Shown: positions 44,801-54,989 of the stretch, piece by piece
How the letters are laid out: the number at the start of each line of letters is the position of its first letter
Position numbering within the stretch: position 1 is the first letter of the stretch
DNA from: Microbacterium tenebrionis
GTDB lineage: Bacteria; Actinomycetota; Actinomycetes; Actinomycetales; Microbacteriaceae
Length of the DNA: 64,000 nt
Direction: 5' to 3'
Assembly: GCF_903645325.1 (NCBI RefSeq)
Contig: NZ_CAHJXQ010000001.1
Span: forward strand, 62,001-126,000
Program-made: the position numbers and the translations under genes
Notes under the pieces: generated by a model
Databases searched by the model: none
What the model saw: only the letters and a program-made list of their open reading frames with translations
Told to the model about the DNA's origin: nothing

Positions 44801-47800
44801 ATGTCAGTGTCGCCCGATCACACGGCGTCTCTCGCCGACCGCGCCGTCGAGCTCGCGCAGCGGTGGATCTTCGAAGCATCCGAGGCCGAGGTCGATCCGG
44901 CGGCGGGCCGGCTCGCCGCCGTCCTGCAGGACGACAACGGGCTCCCGTTCACCCTCGGGTTCGTCCACGGCGTGATGCGACCGGAGAGCCTGTCGGCCGC
45001 CGCGGGGCGCAGCCTGATCGATCGCGATCGTCCCCGAGTTCCTGCCGTGGTACCTGCGCGGCGCGGTGCGTGTGGGCGGGGCGGTGGCACCGGCGCTGCC
45101 CTCGCCGGTCGTGCCCATCGCCCGCCGGGTGCTCCGCGAGATGGTCGGGCACCTCGTCGTCGATGCGCGGCCGGCCAAACTCGGCGCGGCGATCGAGAAG
45201 CTGCGCGAGAGCGGCGCCCGCCTGAACCTCAACCTGCTCGGCGAGGCCGTGCTCGGGGAAGAGGAGGCGAAGCGCCGGCTCGACGGCATCCACGAGCTCG
45301 TCCGTCGCGACGACGTGGACTACGTCTCGGTCAAGGTCTCGTCCGTCATCAGCCACGTCTCGATGTGGGCCTTCGACGAGATCGTCGACCGCGTCGTCGA
45401 ACGGCTCACCCCGCTCTACATCACCGCGGCGAAGACCGCGACATTCATCAACCTCGACATGGAGGAGTACCACGACCTCGACCTGACGATCGCGGTGTTC
45501 ACGCGCATCCTCGAGGACCCGCGGCTGCAGCTGCTCGAGGCCGGCATCGTGCTGCAGGCGTACCTGCCCGATGCTCTCGGCGCCTATCGCGAGCTCGCAG
45601 CATGGTCCAGGGATCGCATCGCGCACGGCGGAGCAGCCATCAAGGTCCGCCTCGTCAAGGGCGCGAATCTGCCGATGGAACGCGTGGATGCCACGATGCA
45701 CGGATGGCCGCTGGCCACCTACGACACCAAGCTCGACAGCGACGCCAACTACATCCGGGTTCTCGATGAAGCCCTGCGTCCGGAGAACGTCGAGGCCGTG
45801 CGGCTGGGCATCGCCGGACACAACCTGTTCGGCATCGCGTACGCCTGGTTGCTCGCGGGGGAGCGCGGGGTGCGCGGGCGCATCGAGTTCGAGATGCTGC
45901 TGGGCATGGCCCAGGGCCAGGTGCAGGCCGTCTCGCGCGAGGTCGGACATGTGCTGCTCTACGTTCCGGTCGTGAAGCCCGCGGAGTTCGACGTCGCCAT
46001 CAGCTATCTCGTGCGCCGGCTGGAGGAGAACGCCGAGAACGACAACTTCCTCTCGGCCGCGTTCCACCTGCACGACGACGAGAGCCTGTTCGCGCGCGAG
46101 CGCGACCGGTTCCTGCGAGCGCTGGATCGCGCCGACGACCCGACGCTCCGCACGGCGCCGTTCCGCACGCAGAACCGGCAGACGCCCGTCCACGAGTCGT
46201 TGCGTCCGTCGGCTCCGACGACCGTCGACGACGGCGACCTGACCAAGGCCGTGCTCGGCATCGCCCGCGGCTCGGGTACGAGTTCGAGCGGCGACGCGTT
46301 CGTCGAGACCGCCGTCTACGCGCCGCGCGAGATCGAGGTGGGGTCCGCCGGTGCGCCGGGCTTCCAAAACACCCCCGACAGCGATCCCGCCCTGTCGGCC
46401 AACCGGGAGTGGGCACGCGGCATCCGGGCGAACGTCGAGGCATCGACGGCAGGCGACGTCACGCTGCGCGCCGCGCTCGTCGATGACGAGGGGCTGCTCG
46501 ACGAGGTCATCCAGAAGGTGACCGCCGCCGCGCCCGCGTGGGGCGCCAGGCCGGCTGCCGAGCGCGCCGAGACGCTGCTGCGCGCTGCCGCTGCCCTCGA
46601 GTCGCGTCGCGCCGAACTCATCGAGGTCGCGGCATCCGAGACGGGCAAGGTGCTCGCCGAGGCCGACATCGAGGTGAGCGAGGCCGTCGACTTCGCGCGC
46701 TACTACGCCGCGAAGGCGCGCGAACTGGATGCCGTGTCCGGCGCCGCGTTCGAGCCGGCACGCCTCACGGTGGTCACCCCGCCGTGGAACTTCCCGTTGG
46801 CGATCCCCGCCGGCTGTGTGCTCGCGGCGCTCGCCGCAGGATCCGGCGTCGTGTTCAAGCCGGCACCGCAGGCGCGGCGGTGCGCGGCGGTGATCGCCGA
46901 GGCTCTGTGGGAAGCCGGCATCCCGCGCGACGTGCTCGCTCTCGTCGACATCGCAGAGGGCGATCTCGGGCAGCAGCTGATCTCGCACGAGGCCGTCGAT
47001 CGCGTCATCCTCACCGGGTCATGGGACACCGCGGCCCTGTTCCGGTCGTGGCGTCCGGACCTCCCGCTGCTCGCCGAGACCAGCGGCAAGAACGCGATCG
47101 TCATCACGCCGTCCGCCGATCTGGATCTCGCCGTTGCCGATCTCGTCAAGAGCGCCTTCGGCCATGCCGGGCAGAAGTGCTCGGCCGCATCGCTGGCGAT
47201 CCTCGTCGGCCCGGTCGGGCGATCCAAGCGCTTCGCGCGGCAGCTGGTGGATGCCGTCCGTTCGCTGCACGTCGGCTGGCCGGCGGATGCCCTGAGCGAG
47301 GTGGGCCCGGTGATCGAGAAGCCGCAGGGCAAGCTCGCCTGGGCCCTCACCGAGCTCGAAGGAGACGAGCAGTGGCTCGTCGAGCCGGAGCCTGTCGTCG
47401 GCGATGAGACCGGACGGCTGTGGCGACCTGGCGTGCGCGTCGGCGTGCAGCCCGGATCGCGCTTCCATCTCAAGGAGTTCTTCGGCCCTGTGCTCGGGAT
47501 CATGCACGCTTCGAGCCTGGAGCGGGCCGTCGAAATCCAGAACGCCGTCGACTACGGGCTGACCGCCGGCCTGCACACGCAGGACCCGCAGGACCTCGCA
47601 ACCTGGCTCGACCGCGTGCAGGCCGGAAACCTGTACGTCAACCGGGGTATCACCGGCGCCATCGTTCAGCGTCAGCCCTTCGGCGGCTGGAAGCGCTCGT
47701 CGGTCGGACCGGGTGCGAAGGCGGGAGGGCCGAACTACCTGATCGGGCTCGGCACCTGGCGGGCGAGCAGCCGGGGCGCGACATCCAGCACGCTGCACCT

Positions 47801-48446
47801 GCGAGGACTCGACTCGCGGATCACGGATCTCATCGAGGCGGCCCAGCCCTCCCTGGACTTCGAGAGCTTCGAGTGGTTGCGGCGCGCGGCGCTGTCCGAC
47901 GCCCTGGCCTGGGATCGCGAATTCGGCCGGGTGCGCGATGTCTCCGGGCTGGGCGTGGAGCGGAACCTGTTCCGCTACCGGCCGCTGCCGGTCATGATCC
48001 GGGCGGTCGGAGGTGCCGGATGGCACGAGCTGCTGCGCGTGGTCGTCGCCGGCATCCGCACCGGGTCGAAGTTCTTCCTCTCCACTCCGGTCGGGCTGCC
48101 CGCCGAGGTGCGCCGCACGTTGTCGGAGCTGCGCGTCGCCGTCGCGGTCGAGAGCGACGACGAATGGATCGCGAGGATGGCAGCCGAGCCCGAGAACGAG
48201 ATCCTCGAGGGGGATGCTCCGCCGCGGGCGTCCCGCGTGCGCCTGGTGGGCCCGCGCGATGCCGTGGCGGCTCTGCATCGCGCGCTCACGACCGCCACGG
48301 GCGGCGATCCCGATCTCGCGGTGTACGACGGCGAGGTCACGTCGGCCGGCCGGATCGAACTGCTGCCGTTCGTGCACGAGCAGGCCATCGCCATCACCGC
48401 GCATCGCTTCGGCAATCCGGACGACTGGAGCGCCGACATCATCTGA
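44801..48446 (+). pseudogene. putA: Bifunctional proline dehydrogenase / P5C dehydrogenase (PutA) with frameshift
   Basis: The N-terminus (MSVSPDHTASLADRAVELAQ) is in the frame starting at 44801. Similarity ends near 45014 and resumes in another frame as IVPEFLPWYLRG (from 45027), continuing to 48446. The net lesion is +1 or -2 bases in the GATCGATCGCGATCG stretch (45016-45030). The rest is complete: proline-dehydrogenase barrel (VSVKVSS, PMERVDATMHGWPL, KLDSDANYIRVLDEAL) and aldehyde dehydrogenase domain (TPPWNFPLAIPAG, ETSGKNA, catalytic Cys in GQKCSAASL), plus a C-terminal domain. The intact enzyme oxidises proline to glutamate. A reinitiated product from about 45066 would lack some 90 residues. 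Sequencing error is possible. Confidence 0.85.
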
Positions 48447-48517
48447 CGCACGATGTAAAAGATTCTTGACATGGCTGCTGCTGCGGCGGCGTCGTCATCA
48501 CGATCCTCTGGGGGATC

Positions 48518-48760
48518 GTGGCCGGCATCCGCGATCGTGATGGCGCGATGACCGGTGACATCCGCGACCGCGACATCAGTCGCCTGGGCGGACGCGTGGA
48601 GTCTTCGTTCTTCACGATCGCCGGGCTCGGCGTGATCGCGCTGTGCGCCGTCGGCGCCGACGTCTTCTGGATTGCGAACACCATGTTCCTCGGCTTCGCG
48701 GTGGCGGCCTTCACCGGCGGCATCGCCCGCGTCATCGCCTACCGCCGCGGACTCGTCTGA
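48518..48760 (+). CDS. Small two-helix membrane protein coupled to HTH regulator (5' end uncertain)
   Basis: The 80-residue product from GTG 48518 (or 71 residues from ATG 48548) has SSFFTIAGLGVIALCAVGAD and a second hydrophobic helix ending with FTGGIARVIAYRRG. Upstream, the same frame encodes an additional clear helix (GVVITILWGIVAG) but has no start codon before a stop at 48467-48469. An ATG at 48471 lies in another frame across a GCTGCTGCTGCGGCGG run, so a frameshift may have removed the true start. A TTGACA is at 48466-48471. The stop overlaps the HTH gene (TGATG). Confidence 0.6.
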   Translation: MAGIRDRDGAMTGDIRDRDISRLGGRVESSFFTIAGLGVIALCAVGADVFWIANTMFLGFAVAAFTGGIARVIAYRRGLV

Positions 48761-48975
48761 TGGTCAAGCCCACGCTCGTCACCAACAGCATCCGCTCGCG
48801 CCGCGAGGAGGTCGGCATCACGCAGGCCGACCTCGCCGGCCGCATCGGCGTCACCAGGCAGACGCTGATCGCCATCGAGCAGGGCAAGTACTCGCCCACG
48901 CTCGAACTCGCCTTCCAGATCGCCCGAGCCTTCGGGGTCGGCATCGACGATCTCTTCCAGTACCCGGAGGACTGA
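48760..48975 (+). CDS. Small helix-turn-helix (XRE/Cro type) transcriptional regulator
   Basis: The 71-residue protein is almost entirely an HTH domain: NSIRSRREEVGITQADLAGR, IGVTRQTLIAIEQGKYSPTL and FGVGIDDLFQYPED. This is the familiar YozG/Xre family that is usually paired with a small membrane protein gene, as here (TGATG overlap). It likely represses its own operon through the A/T-rich TGTAAAAGATTCTTGACAT region at 48454-48472. The start is fixed by the overlap. Confidence 0.9.
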   Translation: MVKPTLVTNSIRSRREEVGITQADLAGRIGVTRQTLIAIEQGKYSPTLELAFQIARAFGVGIDDLFQYPED

Positions 48976-48978
48976 CGT

Positions 48979-49401
48979 ATGAACATCGCGATCCCGGTCA
49001 CCATGCCCGCCTGGCTGCGCGAGACGGATGTGTCGAGCATCCCGGCATCCTTCGACGCGATCATCGACATCGCACGCGACCTGCCGCTGCGCCGCCTGCG
49101 CAGGCTCCTCACCCCGACCGGCGCCATCGCGATGGTCGGCGGGGAGGGCGGGCGCGTGCTCGGCCCCATCCCGCGGATGCTGCGGGCGATGCTCCTCTCG
49201 GTCGGCTCTCGCCGGCGCATCCGCATGGTCATGGCCGTGGCGAAGCGCGAGATCGACGAACAGCTCGTCGCGCTCGCCGCGGACGGCCGCATCACCCCGG
49301 TCATCGAGCGGGTTCTGCCCTGGGATGCCGCGGTTTCGGGTCTGGAGCGCCTGGAATCGGGTCGCACGGTGGGCAAGGTCGTGGTGCTCGGGCGGGAGTG
49401 A
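48979..49401 (+). pseudogene. Internally deleted MDR-family (zinc-type) dehydrogenase remnant
   Basis: The 140 residues begin like an intact MDR protein (MNIAIPVTMPAWLRET). They jump by residue 20-25 into the C-terminal part of the NAD(P)-binding domain (FDAIIDIARDLPLRRLRRLL, GAIAMVGGEGGRVLGP, VLPWDAAVSGLERLESG, VGKVVVLG). About 180-200 residues are missing, including the GroES-like catalytic domain and the GxGxxG motif, although the frame stays open. It cannot be a working dehydrogenase. The start lies three bases after the HTH stop. Interpretation as an in-frame deletion is inference from family architecture. Confidence 0.7.
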
Positions 49402-49546
49402 GTTCCGTCGCGGCGGTGGCGGATGCTCAGGGGCGGATGCCAGAATATGAACTGGCGTGCCCTGAGCGCATCTTCCCCGAGTACGGGTCGAACTTCCGCC
49501 GGGCCCCTGGACAGCGTCCGCCGCGTCCCCCCTTCCAAGGAGCACC

Positions 49547-50443
49547 ATGTTGACGCCTGAGACCACGCTTTCCGCAGCTGCGACCCGTACCGCGCAGCAT
49601 CGCCGCTACCTGATGTGCCGCCCGGAGCACTTCACGGTCAGCTACAAGATCAACCCGTGGATGGAGCCCGCCAAGCCCACCGACACGGCCAAGGCCATTG
49701 CGCAGTGGCAGAAGCTGTACGACCTCTACCTCGAACTCGGCCACGAGGTCGAGCTCATCGAGCCGCTCGCCGGATACCCCGACATGGTCTACACCGCCAA
49801 CGGCGGATTCCTGATCGACAACCGCGCGTACGTGCCGAAGTTCTACTTCGAGCAGCGTGCCGGCGAGGCGCCCGCGTTCGCCGAGTGGTTCCGCGCCAAC
49901 GGCTTCGACACCGTGGAGCCCGAAGAGGTCAACGAGGGCGAAGGCGACTTCCTGCTCGCCGGCGACACGATCCTCGCCGGCACCGGCTTCCGCTCGGCCG
50001 GCGACAGCCACCGCGAGGTCGCCGAGGTGTTCGGCCGCGAGGTCGTCACCCTCACACTCATCGACCCGCGCTTCTACCACCTCGACACCGCACTCACCGT
50101 GCTCGACCCGGTCATCGGCGCAGAGAACGGCGGGCCCGAGAAGGCCAACATCGCCTACCTGCCCGGCGCGTTCGACGACGCGAGCCGCGCGATCCTGGAA
50201 GAGCGCTTCCCCGACGCCATCCTCGTCTCGGATGAGGACGGCGCAGTGTTCGGCCTGAACTCCGCCAGCGACGGCTACAACGTCATCATCTCGCCGCGCG
50301 CCACGGGGTTCGAGAAGCAGCTGCGCGAGCGCGGCTACAACCCCATCACCGTCGACCTGTCCGAGCTCCTGCTCGGCGGCGGCGGCATCAAGTGCTGCAC
50401 GCTCGAACTGCGCGGTGCACTGAGCGAGAGCGGTGCGAAGTGA
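49547..50443 (+). CDS. ddaH: Dimethylargininase / arginine-deiminase-fold amidinotransferase
   Basis: The 298-residue protein of the amidinotransferase fold has YKINPWM, the substrate-site EGEGDFLLAGD, the active-site His in DPRFYHLDTAL and the nucleophilic Cys in GGGGIKCCTLEL near the end. It hydrolyses methylarginines to citrulline, or arginine-related guanidines. The stop overlaps the rocD GTG (GTGA). Coupling with ornithine aminotransferase suggests a role in arginine/ornithine catabolism rather than signalling. Confidence 0.88.
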   Translation: MLTPETTLSAAATRTAQHRRYLMCRPEHFTVSYKINPWMEPAKPTDTAKAIAQWQKLYDLYLELGHEVELIEPLAGYPDMVYTANGGFLIDNRAYVPKFYFEQRAGEAPAFAEWFRANGFDTVEPEEVNEGEGDFLLAGDTILAGTGFRSAGDSHREVAEVFGREVVTLTLIDPRFYHLDTALTVLDPVIGAENGGPEKANIAYLPGAFDDASRAILEERFPDAILVSDEDGAVFGLNSASDGYNVIISPRATGFEKQLRERGYNPITVDLSELLLGGGGIKCCTLELRGALSESGAK

Positions 50444-51639
50444 CCACGGCGGAGACGCACGTGGCCGTCGAGGCGCACGTCGCGGAGAACTACCACCCGC
50501 TGCCCGTCACCATCTCCTCCGGTGAGGGCGTGTGGGTCACGGACGTCGACGGCAAGCGCTACCTCGACCTGCTCGCCGCCTACTCGGCGGTGAACTTCGG
50601 GCACCGGCATCCCTCGCTCGTCGAGGCGACCGTACAGCAGCTCGGACGCGTGACTCTCACCAGCCGGGCGTTCATGAACGACCGGCTCGAGCCGTTCGCC
50701 GAGGCGCTCGCGCGCCTGTGCGGCAAGGAGCTCGTGCTGCCGATGAACACCGGCGCCGAGGCCGTCGAGACGGGCATCAAGGTCGCTCGCGCCTGGGGCT
50801 ACCGCGTCAAGGGCATCCCCGCGGGCAAGGCGCGCATCGTCGTCGCCGCCGGCAACTTCCACGGCCGCACGACGACCATCGTCAGCTTCAGCGACGACGA
50901 CACCGCGCGCGACGGGTTCGGTCCGTTCACGCCCGGCTTCGACGCCGTGCCCTACGGGGATGCGGATGCCATCGCCGCCGCCATCACCGACGAGACCGCA
51001 GCGGTCCTCGTCGAGCCCATCCAGGGCGAGGCCGGCGTCATCATCCCGCCGGAGGGCTACCTGAAGCGCATCCGCGAGATCTGCGACGAGAAGAACGTGC
51101 TGTTCATCGCCGACGAGATCCAGGCGGGCCTCGGCCGCGTCGGCGAGACGTTCGCCTGCGACCGCGAGGGCGTCGTCCCGGACCTGTACCTGCTCGGCAA
51201 GGCTCTCGGCGGCGGCATCCTGCCCGTCTCCGCCGTCGTGGGGAACCGCGACGTCCTCGGTGTCATCCGCCCCGGCGAGCACGGCTCGACGTTCGGCGGC
51301 AACCCGCTCGCCGCCGCGGTCGGACTCCGTGTGGTCGAGATGCTCGAGACCGGCGAGTTCCAGGATCGCGCCCGCCAGCTCGGGGAGCACCTGCGCGCAG
51401 GGCTCGAGAAGCTCATGGGCGACGGCGTCACCGGCATCCGCGTCGCGGGCCTGTGGGCCGGTGTCGACATCGACCCGGCACGCGGCACCGGACGCGAGAT
51501 CAGCGAGAAGCTCATGGAGCGCGGCGTGCTTGTCAAGGACACGCACGGCCAGACGATCCGCATCGCGCCGCCGCTGGTCATCCGCGCGACCGAGATCGAC
51601 TGGGCGCTCGAGCAGCTGCGCGTGGTCCTCGCGGGCTGA
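50440..51639 (+). CDS. rocD: Ornithine--oxo-acid transaminase
   Basis: The 399-residue class III PLP aminotransferase has AAYSAVNFGHRHP, NTGAEAVETGIKVAR, GNFHGRTTTIVSFS, PIQGEAGVIIPPEGYL, DEIQAGLGRVG and the PLP lysine in LLGKALGGGILP. It converts ornithine to glutamate semialdehyde, which cyclises to P5C, the substrate of the nearby PutA dehydrogenase domain. The GTG at 50440 overlaps ddaH. An in-frame start at 50392 lies inside ddaH and is rejected. Palindromic repeat family A copy 3 begins eight bases after its stop. Confidence 0.93.
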   Translation: MTTAETHVAVEAHVAENYHPLPVTISSGEGVWVTDVDGKRYLDLLAAYSAVNFGHRHPSLVEATVQQLGRVTLTSRAFMNDRLEPFAEALARLCGKELVLPMNTGAEAVETGIKVARAWGYRVKGIPAGKARIVVAAGNFHGRTTTIVSFSDDDTARDGFGPFTPGFDAVPYGDADAIAAAITDETAAVLVEPIQGEAGVIIPPEGYLKRIREICDEKNVLFIADEIQAGLGRVGETFACDREGVVPDLYLLGKALGGGILPVSAVVGNRDVLGVIRPGEHGSTFGGNPLAAAVGLRVVEMLETGEFQDRARQLGEHLRAGLEKLMGDGVTGIRVAGLWAGVDIDPARGTGREISEKLMERGVLVKDTHGQTIRIAPPLVIRATEIDWALEQLRVVLAG

Positions 51640-51646
51640 CCCACTT

Positions 51647-51703
51647 TCAAGTAACGCAAATGACCCCATCCGCTGCCCGGATGGGGTCATTTGCGTTACT
51701 TGA
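51647..51703. repeat. Palindromic repeat, family A, copy 3
   Basis: The best-preserved copy has a 26-bp perfect stem (51647-51672 with 51678-51703) and a 5-base loop. It lies between the convergent rocD and BCCT genes, where it can double as a bidirectional terminator. The outer 17-18 bases of each arm equal those of the copies bracketing the nuclease-like gene at 26 kb. Confidence 0.92.
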
Positions 51704-51715
51704 GCGCCGGGAGGG

Positions 51716-53617
51716 CTACCTCACCGGCGGGGCCTCGTCGTCGCCGCGGGAGGGGACGTCGTGGTCGTCGTACCCGGACAGTTCGTCCGACGACACCAGA
51801 TCGTCGACGTCGAGGGGGGCAGGTCCCGAGTCCGCGCTGCGCTCCGCATCGAGGATCGCCTGCGGAATGCGGATGGGCGTCGCGGGCGACACCGGCATGC
51901 CCAGCCGCTTCTGCAGCTGGCGCAGCCAGCGCGGCTGCGCACCGATGATCCCGCGCTCATCGCGCGACTCGACCTCGAGGCCGTAGTAGTCGCCGATCTT
52001 GTCGATGAGCTGTGCGCGTTCTGCTCGCGCGTATGCACGACGTTCGCGCGTGAACGCGACGATCGTCGACCAGCAGATCAGCAGCATGACCACGCTGAAC
52101 GGCAGGGCGATCGTGATAGCGGCCGTCTGCAGGGCCGTAAGCCCGCCGGCCAGCAGCAGCGCGATCGCGAGCGCCGCGGTGACGGCGACGAAGAAGGTGC
52201 GGATCCAGCGCTTCGGGTTCTGCTGGCCGCCGGTGGCGATCATGCCCATCACGAGGGCGCCCGAGTCCGCCGAGGTGATGAAGAAGATCGCGATCAGCAG
52301 CAGCACGCCGATGCTGACGATGCTGCTTCCCGGCACGTGCTGGAGCATCTCGAACAGCGCGCCCTGCAGGTCGACCCCGCCTTCGCTGTTGCGGAGGATG
52401 CCCGGGTTCTCCAGCTCCATCGCCAGGGCGGACCCGCCCATGACCGCGAACCAGAGGATGCCGATCACGGTCGGCACGAGGATGACGCCTGCGACGAACT
52501 GGCGAACCGTGCGCCCCTTCGAGATGCGGGCGATGAAGATGCCGACGAACGGCGCCCACGACATCCACCATCCCCAGTAGAACGAGGTCCAGCTCGCCTG
52601 CCAGGCCTCGCCTGCCTCGCCCTGGAAGGCGCTGACGTTGAACGAGAGCCCGATGAAGTTCTGGATGTAGTAACCCATCGACTGCACGAAGTCGCGCAGC
52701 AGGAACTCGCTCGGGCCGACCACGAGCAGGTACAGCACGAGCAGCCCGGCGAAGACGAGGTTGAACGTCGACAGTCACTTCATGCCCTTCGTGACTCCCG
52801 AGAGCACCGAGGCGAGCACGAACACCGAGATGATGAGGATGACGACGACCTGGGTCGCCTCGTTCGGGTCGGCGATGCCGGCGACGTCGAGGCCGGCGCT
52901 GATCTGGATCACGCCGAGGCCGAGCGAGGTGGCCACGCCGAATAGGGTGCCGACGAGGGCGATGACGTCGATGAGGTGCCCCCAACCGCCCTCCACGCGC
53001 TTGCCGAGAAGCGGCTCGAGCGTCCACCGGATCGAGATCGGGCGGTGCCGGCGGTGGATAGCGTACGCGAGGGCGAGCCCGATGACGACGTAGATCGCCC
53101 ACGCGTGCACGCCCCAATGCAGGTAGGTCTGACCGAGGGCTGCCTGCGCGAGCTGCTCCGGGGTGCCCGAGACGCCGGGCCGCGGGCTGACGAAGTGGGT
53201 CAGCGGCTCGGCGACGCCGTAGAAGACGAGGCCGATGCCCATGCCCGCGGCGAACAGCAGCGAGAACCAGCTGAGCATCGAGAACTCCGGCTCGTCATCG
53301 TCCTTGCCGAGCTTGATGTCGCCGAACTTGCTGAAGCCGAGGAACAGGCTGAACGCCACGAAGACGGCGGCGATCAGCACGTAGTACCAGTTGAACGCGT
53401 TGACGATGCCGGTCTGGACCGCCTTGAACAGGCTCTCGGCGACACCGGGGACGATGAGCGTGAACGCGACGAAGGCGATGACGATCACCGCGGCGGGCCA
53501 GAACACCCAGCGCTGCACGGGAGGCAGAGACCGGTGGGGCGGTGCCGCAGCATCCGTCGCATCCGAGACGGTGGATGCCGCGGCATCCCGGTTCTGTGCT
53601 TCCCCCGAAGAGCTCAT
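51716..53617 (-). pseudogene. BCCT-family (betaine/choline/carnitine) transporter interrupted by an in-frame TGA
   Basis: One reading frame of 633 codons on the minus strand covers a full BCCT transporter but contains a TGA at codon 281 (52777-52775). The N-terminal part shows MLSWFSLLFAAGMGIGLVFYGVAEPLTHF-like features (GMGIGL glycine motif). After the stop, the same frame continues LSTFNLVF, then the remaining helices and an acidic C-terminal tail. The local context GMK-stop-LSTFN matches the family motif GxKWLSNxN, so TGG to TGA is the likely change. No base was gained or lost. The ancestral role is uptake of compatible solutes such as betaine. It is either a recent nonsense mutation or a base-calling error. 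Confidence 0.88.
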
Positions 53618-53654
53618 GGCTACACGGTACCGAGAAGCCCCCGGGACCGCAGGA

Positions 53655-54989
53655 TCAGTCGGCGCGTTCCGTGCGGATCGGGGTGGTCGCTGCGGCGACC
53701 TCGTCGCTGAACTCCACCGGATCCACCGGAGCGATCGTGATCGGCCGGGTCTCGTCGAGCGTCAGGCGGAACCGCGCGCCGGTCTCGCGGCGCAGTCGGC
53801 CGGAGGCGATGATCCACGTCAGTCCGACGCCCGCGGCGACGAGCCCGGCGACGCCGCCGAAGATGATGGCCGCGCGCGGACCTGCGGCATCCGTGATCCA
53901 TCCGGCGATGGGGGCTCCGATCGGGGTCGAGCCCATCACGACGGCCATGTACAGGGCGAGCACGCGCCCGCGCAGCGCCGGGTCGGTCGTCGTCTGCACG
54001 TACCCGTTCGCCGTGGTCAGCATGGTGACGGTCGAGAACCCGACGACGACGAGGACGGCGGCGTACGTCCCGTACGTCGGCATGGCCGACGAGACGATGG
54101 ATGCCGCGCCGAAGAGCCCCGCCGCGACGATCAGCACGCGCACGCGCGCCCGATCGCGCCGGGCCGCGAGCAGTGCTCCTGCCAGCGAGCCGATCGCGAG
54201 GATCGAACTGAGGATGCCGTACCCGTCAGCCTCTCGGTCGAACTCGAGCGCCATCGTGGAGGCGTAGATGGGGAAGTTCATGCCGAACGCGCCGATGAGG
54301 AACACCATGACGAACACGACCTTGAGGTCGCTGCGCGCCCAGACGTACCGGAAGCCCTCGGCCAGACCGCCGCGGCCGCTGTTCTTCGCGCGGGGGATGA
54401 GCTCGCCGCGGCGGATCAGCATCAGCGCCACGAGCATCGCCAGGAACGTGGCCGCGTTGACGACGAACACCCACCCGGTGCCGACCGCGACGATGAGCAG
54501 GCCGCCGACGGCCGGTCCGATCAGGCGTGCCATGTTGAAGGAGGCCGAGTTCAGGGCGACGGCGTTCGAGGCATCCTCGAGGGTCACCATGTCGGACACG
54601 AACGCCTGACGCGCCGGGGCGTCGAACGCGTTCGTGATGCCGAACGCGAGGGCGAAGCAGAACATCAGCGGCAGCGTCATGACGCCGGTCAGCAGCAGGG
54701 CGGCGACGCCGAGCGCGAGGAGCATGAGCACCGACTGGGTCAGCAGCAGGATGCGCCGGCGGTCGAACCGGTCGGCGACCCAGCCGGTGAGGCTGACGAG
54801 CACGAGCGGCGGACCGAACTGCAGCGCCATGGTCACGCCCATCGCAGTCGCGTCGTTGTCGGTGAGCTCGGTGAGCACGACCCAGTCCTGGGCCGTCGCC
54901 TGCATCCATCCGCCGATGTTGGAGACGAGGGCGCCGAGGAACCAGATGCGGTAGTTGATGTTCGTGAAGGAGCGGAACATGGCGCTCAT
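53655..54989 (-). CDS. MFS transporter, EntS-like exporter
   Basis: The 444-residue protein has 12 predicted helices. Motif A is in the loop after helix 2 (GWVADRFDRRRIL). DAPARQAFVSDMV and SASFNMARLIGPAVGG are typical of the MFS_3 (enterobactin exporter-like) group. It probably exports siderophores or drugs. Its start overlaps the stop of the MarR gene (ATGA), so the pair form a regulator-exporter operon. The C-terminal 50 residues are soluble. Confidence 0.9.
   Translation of the reverse strand: MSAMFRSFTNINYRIWFLGALVSNIGGWMQATAQDWVVLTELTDNDATAMGVTMALQFGPPLVLVSLTGWVADRFDRRRILLLTQSVLMLLALGVAALLLTGVMTLPLMFCFALAFGITNAFDAPARQAFVSDMVTLEDASNAVALNSASFNMARLIGPAVGGLLIVAVGTGWVFVVNAATFLAMLVALMLIRRGELIPRAKNSGRGGLAEGFRYVWARSDLKVVFVMVFLIGAFGMNFPIYASTMALEFDREADGYGILSSILAIGSLAGALLAARRDRARVRVLIVAAGLFGAASIVSSAMPTYGTYAAVLVVVGFSTVTMLTTANGYVQTTTDPALRGRVLALYMAVVMGSTPIGAPIAGWITDAAGPRAAIIFGGVAGLVAAGVGLTWIIASGRLRRETGARFRLTLDETRPITIAPVDPVEFSDEVAAATTPIRTERAD

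Noticed and set aside
45066..48446. Calling the shortened PutA frame as an intact gene
   Set aside because: The preceding frame clearly encodes the missing PutA N-terminus up to about residue 72, so the locus is one frameshifted gene rather than a short functional one.
52775..52777. UGA read as selenocysteine or programmed readthrough in the BCCT gene
   Set aside because: BCCT transporters have Trp there, no selenoprotein is known in the family, and no convincing stem-loop follows the codon. A TGG to TGA change or base error is simpler.
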